This document shows positions 7,509 through 10,639 of a stretch of DNA of 10,639 bases, one piece after another. The DNA comes from an uncultured Cellvibrio sp. Lineage in GTDB: Bacteria; Pseudomonadota; Gammaproteobacteria; Pseudomonadales; Cellvibrionaceae. The stretch lies in contig CAMLRJ010000072.1 in assembly GCA_946482345.1 (NCBI GenBank), forward strand, positions 1 to 10,639, written 5' to 3'. Both the position numbers and the translations under genes were made by a program. Below the pieces are notes generated by a model. The model did not search any database. It was not told where the DNA came from and was given only the letters and a program-made list of their open reading frames with translations. The first letter of the stretch is position 1. Every line of letters starts with the position of its first letter.

Positions 7509-8117
7509 TTATCTACGGCGCAAAATGCCCAAGGTTTTTATCAGAGGCTGTTCTTCAAATAATCCCGATGCAATAGCGTGACGCCAAATTTCATAAGGCG
7601 GTCTTCCGCCATCTGCCGGACTGGGGAATACATCGTGAATAGCCAAATAGCCACCGGGCATTATATGTGGGCTCCAGCATTCATAATCATCCAGCGCTGC
7701 TTGCATACTATGACCACCATCAATAAAAACCAGTGATAAAGGTGTAGTCCAGCATTGTGCAACCAATCGCGATGGCGCCACTACAGGAATGACCGTGTCT
7801 TCCAGTTTTGCTCGCGCGAGTGTTTTGCGAAATTCACGAAAACTATCCATTCGATTAACTTCAGCATCAAATAAATCCGGATCATGATATTCCTCACCCC
7901 GCTGATGTTCTTCACTGCCGCGATGATGATCAATTGCAAATAAAACATTGCGCTTTTGTTGGCAAGCTGTTCCCAAATAAACCGTGGATTTTCCGCAATA
8001 ACTGCCAATTTCCATGCAAGGCCCAAAAGCTGATGCGGCCAATGCAAGTTGATAAAGCGCTTCACCCTCGGTTTTATCCAAAAACCCTTTTACACTATCG
8101 ATATCAATTGGCAACAT
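7509..8117 (-). CDS. class I SAM-dependent methyltransferase (Methyltransf_24-like)
   Basis: The 202-residue protein has no signal peptide and a Rossmann-type methyltransferase core. Motif I is EIGSYCGKST (36-45), the SAM-binding loop in the form typical of Methyltransf_24. The second-strand acid is Asp63 in AIDHH. FIDGGHS (131-137) and GGYLAIHDVF (155-164) are the later strand motifs shared with this family and with CmcI-like enzymes. The substrate is unknown: members act on sugars, phenolics or other small molecules, and some are uncharacterised. I chose the ATG at 8117 because a GGGA lies six bases before it; the ATG at 8123, two codons upstream, would have that motif almost touching it. 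The stop is followed after 22 bases by dbpA, so the two are probably co-transcribed. A shared role with the rRNA helicase is possible but unsupported. The acyltransferase gene diverges from it. Confidence 0.82.
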   Translation of the reverse strand: MLPIDIDSVKGFLDKTEGEALYQLALAASAFGPCMEIGSYCGKSTVYLGTACQQKRNVLFAIDHHRGSEEHQRGEEYHDPDLFDAEVNRMDSFREFRKTLARAKLEDTVIPVVAPSRLVAQCWTTPLSLVFIDGGHSMQAALDDYECWSPHIMPGGYLAIHDVFPSPADGGRPPYEIWRHAIASGLFEEQPLIKTLGILRRR

Positions 8118-8123
8118 AGGCAT

Positions 8124-8127
8124 TCCC
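8124..8127 (-). promoter_or_regulatory. weak Shine-Dalgarno GGGA for the methyltransferase
   Basis: Read on the minus strand, GGGA is followed by six bases and then the ATG at 8117. The same GGGA abuts the upstream in-frame ATG at 8123, which would be too close for ribosome binding. This weakly favours the shorter protein. Confidence 0.4.
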
Positions 8128-8208
8128 GAAATATTTTTTGTATCATACAGCTACTTTCTTCAAGTCGCTTCTGAATATTGAGTCATAATTTAAATAAGAG
8201 CAAAATCA

Positions 8209-8931
8209 ATGCGACGCAATAACACGCCCTATTTTATTAAATCAATCTATAAAAAAATCAATTCATGGTATGTACGCCATTTTATTGCTCCACAATTTGA
8301 CTCTTTGGGGAGTATTCCGGAAGTCGCGCATCCACGCAGCCTGGTTATTTTTGGTCGCAATATTCACCTGGGGAAATTTGCACAGATTATTTGTTCGTCT
8401 GATAACAAAGTCCGCTTCACAACCTTTCCAGGCAAAAACACACAAGCTGAAATTATGATTGGCGATTATTGTTTGATATCGCCTGGCACCCGTATTTCTG
8501 CCGCACAATCCATTCGTATTGGTGATAATTGTATGTTTGCGGCGAATGTTTATATCAGCGATAGCGATTGGCATGGTATTTACAATCGCATCAGACCTTT
8601 TCGATGCACCAAACCGGTAGTGCTTGAAAATAATGTGTGGCTGGGTGAAAGTGTGATTGTCAATAAAGGCGTGACCATTGGTGAAAATTCAGTAATAGGC
8701 GCGGGTTCGGTCGTCACCAAAAATATTCCCGCCAATTCAATTGCAGTGGGTAATCCGGCAAAAGTGATTAAAAGCATCAATCCTGATCGCCGCATGCTAA
8801 AACGCGAAATGATGTTTAAAGATCCTGATTTTTATTTTAAAAATCAGGATGAATTGGATAGGTATATGATGGGTAAAAATGGAATTTTGAATTGGCTACG
8901 CAGTTTATTTTTTCCGAATCGGTGTGATTAA
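8209..8931 (+). CDS. hexapeptide-repeat acyltransferase (left-handed beta-helix, WbbJ/LacA-like)
   Basis: The 240-residue protein has a left-handed beta-helix from about 80 to 190, seen as repeated hexapeptides: IGDYCLISPGTRIS, IRIGDNCMFAANVYIS, VWLGESVIVNKGVTIG, SVIGAGSVVTKNI. The end, AVGNPAKVIKSI (179-190), is the classic closing motif of acetyl-CoA-dependent O-acetyltransferases. His122 in DSDWHG is the likely catalytic base. Enzymes of this type acetylate sugars of O-antigen, capsule or free saccharides; the acceptor cannot be told. Residues 1-45 are basic and aromatic and are not part of the helix. The C-terminal tail (195-240) is rich in Met, Phe and Asp and is partly encoded by a perfect inverted repeat. 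The SD is weak (AAGAG at 8196-8200). No glycosyltransferase neighbours are visible. The thioredoxin-like gene follows after 47 bases on the same strand. Confidence 0.88.
   Translation: MRRNNTPYFIKSIYKKINSWYVRHFIAPQFDSLGSIPEVAHPRSLVIFGRNIHLGKFAQIICSSDNKVRFTTFPGKNTQAEIMIGDYCLISPGTRISAAQSIRIGDNCMFAANVYISDSDWHGIYNRIRPFRCTKPVVLENNVWLGESVIVNKGVTIGENSVIGAGSVVTKNIPANSIAVGNPAKVIKSINPDRRMLKREMMFKDPDFYFKNQDELDRYMMGKNGILNWLRSLFFPNRCD
8822..8850. repeat. perfect 12-bp inverted repeat with 5-base loop, inside the acyltransferase gene
   Basis: ATCCTGATTTTT (8822-8833), loop ATTTT, then AAAAATCAGGAT (8839-8850), exact on all 12 pairs. It encodes part of the acyltransferase tail (around Asp206 to Asp214). 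There is no T-run after it, so it is not an ordinary intrinsic terminator. It could form an mRNA hairpin about 80 bases before the stop codon. Confidence 0.75.
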
Positions 8932-8978
8932 TATTTTCGATAGCCATGTAACTATTACTGGATTTATCAGAGGTCGAT

Positions 8979-9905
8979 ATGAAAAAAATTTTCAACATCA
9001 TTGTATTGTGTTGCTTATCGTCACTAACGTTGCACTCTATCTCATTACAAGCCAAAATCCTGCATCTTGATGATCAGTATCAAGTGTTCGACGGAGACCC
9101 AATCAATTTAAAAAAGGTAATGGGTCATAAGCCTGTGTATTTAAAATTTTGGGCGACCTGGTGTCTGGATTGCCGGAGAGAGTTACCTGATTTGCAAAAA
9201 ACCTATGAGCATTTCCAGGATAAAATTGCAATTTATGCTGTTAATCTCAATATCAATGAAACCGATGAATATATTAATCAATTAAAACAAAAATATAATT
9301 TAACAATTCCTATCGTGATGGATAACAATGGTTCTATTGCCAGTAATTTTCAGTTTTATGGAACCCCCTTCCATGCGCTGATTAATGCCCAGGGGGATGT
9401 TGTTTATACTTCGTATAAGGACGATGCTGCACTTCAACAACAATTGCAACAATTGGCCAGAGCTGTTGTCAAGCCACAAGAGCTGAAGGTGACAGCATCA
9501 GAAAAACCTATCGCAATTAAAGCAGAAAAAGGATTTTCATTGCTGTATTTATCGGCCACCTGGTGCGATTGGTATATGAAAGATATTCATCCGGAAATAT
9601 CAAAAAACTGTGCTGGCGCTACAGAGTTAATCAATCAAATTTATGAGCAAAACCCGGATGTGACATTGAATGCTTACGTAACCCATTTGTGGACTGAAGA
9701 AAAAGATTTGCATGAATATTTAAAGAAATCGGCCATCAATTATGAAGTTGTGATTGATGCAGATAACGCAGTGGCTCGCCAGTATCGGGTCACTCAATAT
9801 CCAACTTTAATCCTGTTGGAAAATGGCAAAGAGATAAAACGTTTTAGTCAATTTGAAAATGCAGAAGATATTAAAGCATTTGTGCAGAAAGTTATTCGCA
9901 AGTAA
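8979..9905 (+). CDS. exported protein with two thioredoxin-like domains (TlpA-like)
   Basis: The 308-residue protein has a signal peptide (Met-Lys-Lys, hydrophobic stretch, probable cleavage after SISLQA at residue 25), so it should work in the periplasm. Domain 1 (about 27-160) is TlpA/redoxin-like, with the redox site WCLDC (61-65) and the cis-proline loop GTP (128-130). Domain 2 (about 175-306) keeps the thioredoxin outline, with SATWCDWY (192-199) and the cis-Pro loop YPT (274-276), but has no CxxC. Its Cys196 is followed by Trp-Tyr, and the next Cys is 211. Domain 1 probably carries out thiol-disulfide exchange; domain 2 may bind substrate, transfer electrons through Cys196/Cys211, or act structurally (inferred). 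AGAGG at 8969-8973, five bases before the ATG, is a good SD. The stop is 10 bases from that of the convergent NUDIX gene. No DsbD or cytochrome-maturation gene is in view. Confidence 0.88.
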   Translation: MKKIFNIIVLCCLSSLTLHSISLQAKILHLDDQYQVFDGDPINLKKVMGHKPVYLKFWATWCLDCRRELPDLQKTYEHFQDKIAIYAVNLNINETDEYINQLKQKYNLTIPIVMDNNGSIASNFQFYGTPFHALINAQGDVVYTSYKDDAALQQQLQQLARAVVKPQELKVTASEKPIAIKAEKGFSLLYLSATWCDWYMKDIHPEISKNCAGATELINQIYEQNPDVTLNAYVTHLWTEEKDLHEYLKKSAINYEVVIDADNAVARQYRVTQYPTLILLENGKEIKRFSQFENAEDIKAFVQKVIRK

Positions 9906-9915
9906 TGACTGTTTC

Positions 9916-10467
9916 TCACAAAGTTATTCTTAACAGCGCCGCAACCGAAATACTGTCGGTAATGTCGCCGCGTTTTACCATTTCGATGGCTTCTGTGAGT
10001 GGCATTTTTTTATATTCAATATCTTCTGTTGATTCCAGTGCTTGTTGTCCTGCTGATAATCCTTTGGCGATATAAATAATTGCCAATTCGTCCGATACTG
10101 AATTGGATAAATGCATGCGCATAAGTTCGGTGACTTCTGTTGCTTTTAATCCAACTTCTTCTTCCAGTTCGCGGCGTGCGGCGTTTACAGGGTCTTCACC
10201 TTCAGGGCAGCCACCTTCGGGAATTTCCCAGGTGTATTGATTGAGTGTGTAGCGGCTTTGTTTGACCAGCCAGGTATTGCCTTCGTCGTCTATCGGCAAT
10301 ACGCCAATCGCAATATTTTTAAAATGAACTGTACCGTAAATGCCATCCGTTCCTTTGGGTGTGATGACTTCATCATGTGTGACTTTTATCCAGGGATTTT
10401 CGTAAGCAACGCGCGATGATTTAACTTTCCAGCCACCGGTTTTTTCTTGCAGATAAAAATTTTTCAT
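9916..10467 (-). CDS. NUDIX hydrolase, ADP-ribose pyrophosphatase-like
   Basis: The 183-residue cytoplasmic protein carries a complete Nudix box at 85-107: Gly85, Glu91, then RELEEEVGL (99-107), fitting GX5EX7REUXEEXGU with every metal-binding Glu present. The upstream strand QYTWEIPEGG (77-86) is typical of the ADP-ribose pyrophosphatase / NUDT5-NudF group, which hydrolyses ADP-ribose and related nucleoside diphosphate sugars. Length and the N-terminal beta-rich part agree with that group, but substrate cannot be fixed from sequence. There is no clear SD before the ATG. The start lies 15 bases after the stop of the upstream partial gene on the same strand, so translation may be coupled and the two are likely one operon. 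The thioredoxin-like gene converges on it with a 10-base gap. Confidence 0.92.
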   Translation of the reverse strand: MKNFYLQEKTGGWKVKSSRVAYENPWIKVTHDEVITPKGTDGIYGTVHFKNIAIGVLPIDDEGNTWLVKQSRYTLNQYTWEIPEGGCPEGEDPVNAARRELEEEVGLKATEVTELMRMHLSNSVSDELAIIYIAKGLSAGQQALESTEDIEYKKMPLTEAIEMVKRGDITDSISVAALLRITL

Positions 10468-10482
10468 AAAAACAGTTTCAGA

Positions 10483-10639
10483 TTAATGCAGTCTGTGCGC
10501 AGCCAATTGGATATCGGCTACTGATTTGCCCAAAAGAGTGATATTGCCTTTGTATCGATCAGCGCCGGTTGAAGTAAATTCAAACTGGTAATGGCGACGT
10601 AAAAACCATTGCTGCGAAAGTTTTACAGGGCGAATAGAG
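10483..10639 (-). CDS. C-terminal part of a DUF3301-like protein, cut by window edge
   Basis: An open frame enters from the right edge and gives about 51 codons before a TAA at 10483-10485. The visible product contains RPVKLSQQWFLRRHYQFEF, then TGADRYKGNITLLGKSVADI and ends in a His-rich AAHRLH. The pattern of Arg-Arg-x-Tyr-x-Phe-Glu-Phe, a short turn with Asp-Arg-Tyr, and a beta strand with LLGKSV resembles the C-terminus of DUF3301 proteins, small single-TM proteins of gammaproteobacteria of unknown function. The assignment comes from memory of the family and was not searched. Its N-terminus, where the membrane helix should be, is outside the window. It probably forms an operon with the NUDIX gene 15 bases downstream. 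Confidence 0.65.
   Translation of the reverse strand, partial: SIRPVKLSQQWFLRRHYQFEFTSTGADRYKGNITLLGKSVADIQLAAHRLH

Noticed and set aside
8139..8208. CATAAT (8184-8189) as a -10 box for the acyltransferase gene
   Set aside because: No acceptable -35 element lies 16-18 bases upstream, so I did not list it as a promoter.
8263..8574. 103-codon open frame antisense to the acyltransferase gene
   Set aside because: Its product has no recognisable domain, it lies wholly opposite a clear beta-helix gene, and it has no separate regulatory signals.
1..10639. Search for CRISPR arrays, tRNA/rRNA genes, insertion-sequence ends and defence or toxin-antitoxin genes
   Set aside because: I saw no regularly spaced repeats, cloverleaf-like genes, transposase motifs or small paired toxin-antitoxin frames. 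The coding content is accounted for by the listed genes.

Overview
The window looks like a compact stretch of chromosome from a free-living gammaproteobacterium. The protein set and the moderately AT-rich coding style suggest a Cellvibrio-like member of the Cellvibrionales, but this is a guess from gene content, not a database result. Eleven protein genes fill almost all of it, two of them cut by the window edges. I see no rRNA, tRNA, CRISPR array, insertion sequence or prophage, and no gene-free stretch longer than about 190 bases.

Layout, left to right. On the minus strand lie the N-terminus of an exported PQQ-dependent aldose dehydrogenase (1-271) and a YafY-type HTH/WYL regulator (333-1046). 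A 131-base divergent intergenic region carries a perfect 8-5-8 palindrome. On the plus strand follows proline iminopeptidase (1178-2149). Convergent to it is a small RBBP9/YdeN-type serine hydrolase (2168-2758, minus). A very large plus-strand membrane sensor with periplasmic Cache and solute-binding domains, HAMP and HD-GYP output (2948-6121) ends tail-to-tail on, and overlaps by six bases, the DEAD-box helicase gene dbpA (6116-7486, minus). dbpA follows a small SAM-dependent methyltransferase (7509-8117, minus), probably in one transcript. Divergent from that pair, on the plus strand, are a left-handed beta-helix acyltransferase (8209-8931) and an exported protein with two thioredoxin-like domains (8979-9905). 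The window closes with a minus-strand pair: a NUDIX hydrolase (9916-10467) preceded by the C-terminus of what looks like a DUF3301 protein (10483-10639).

Functionally this is a mosaic of housekeeping and sensing genes, not one pathway. The most distinctive item is the 1057-residue sensor. A bacterial amino-acid-binding-type (SBP_bac_3) domain appears to be inserted inside a Cache domain, and its cytoplasmic HD-GYP c-di-GMP phosphodiesterase domain is itself interrupted by a roughly 170-residue insert. Other points of interest are the palindrome between the WYL regulator and pip, a degenerate second thioredoxin active site, and a perfect 12-bp inverted repeat inside the acyltransferase gene. 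I do not see a convincing undescribed multi-gene system; the novelty lies in single proteins and sites.
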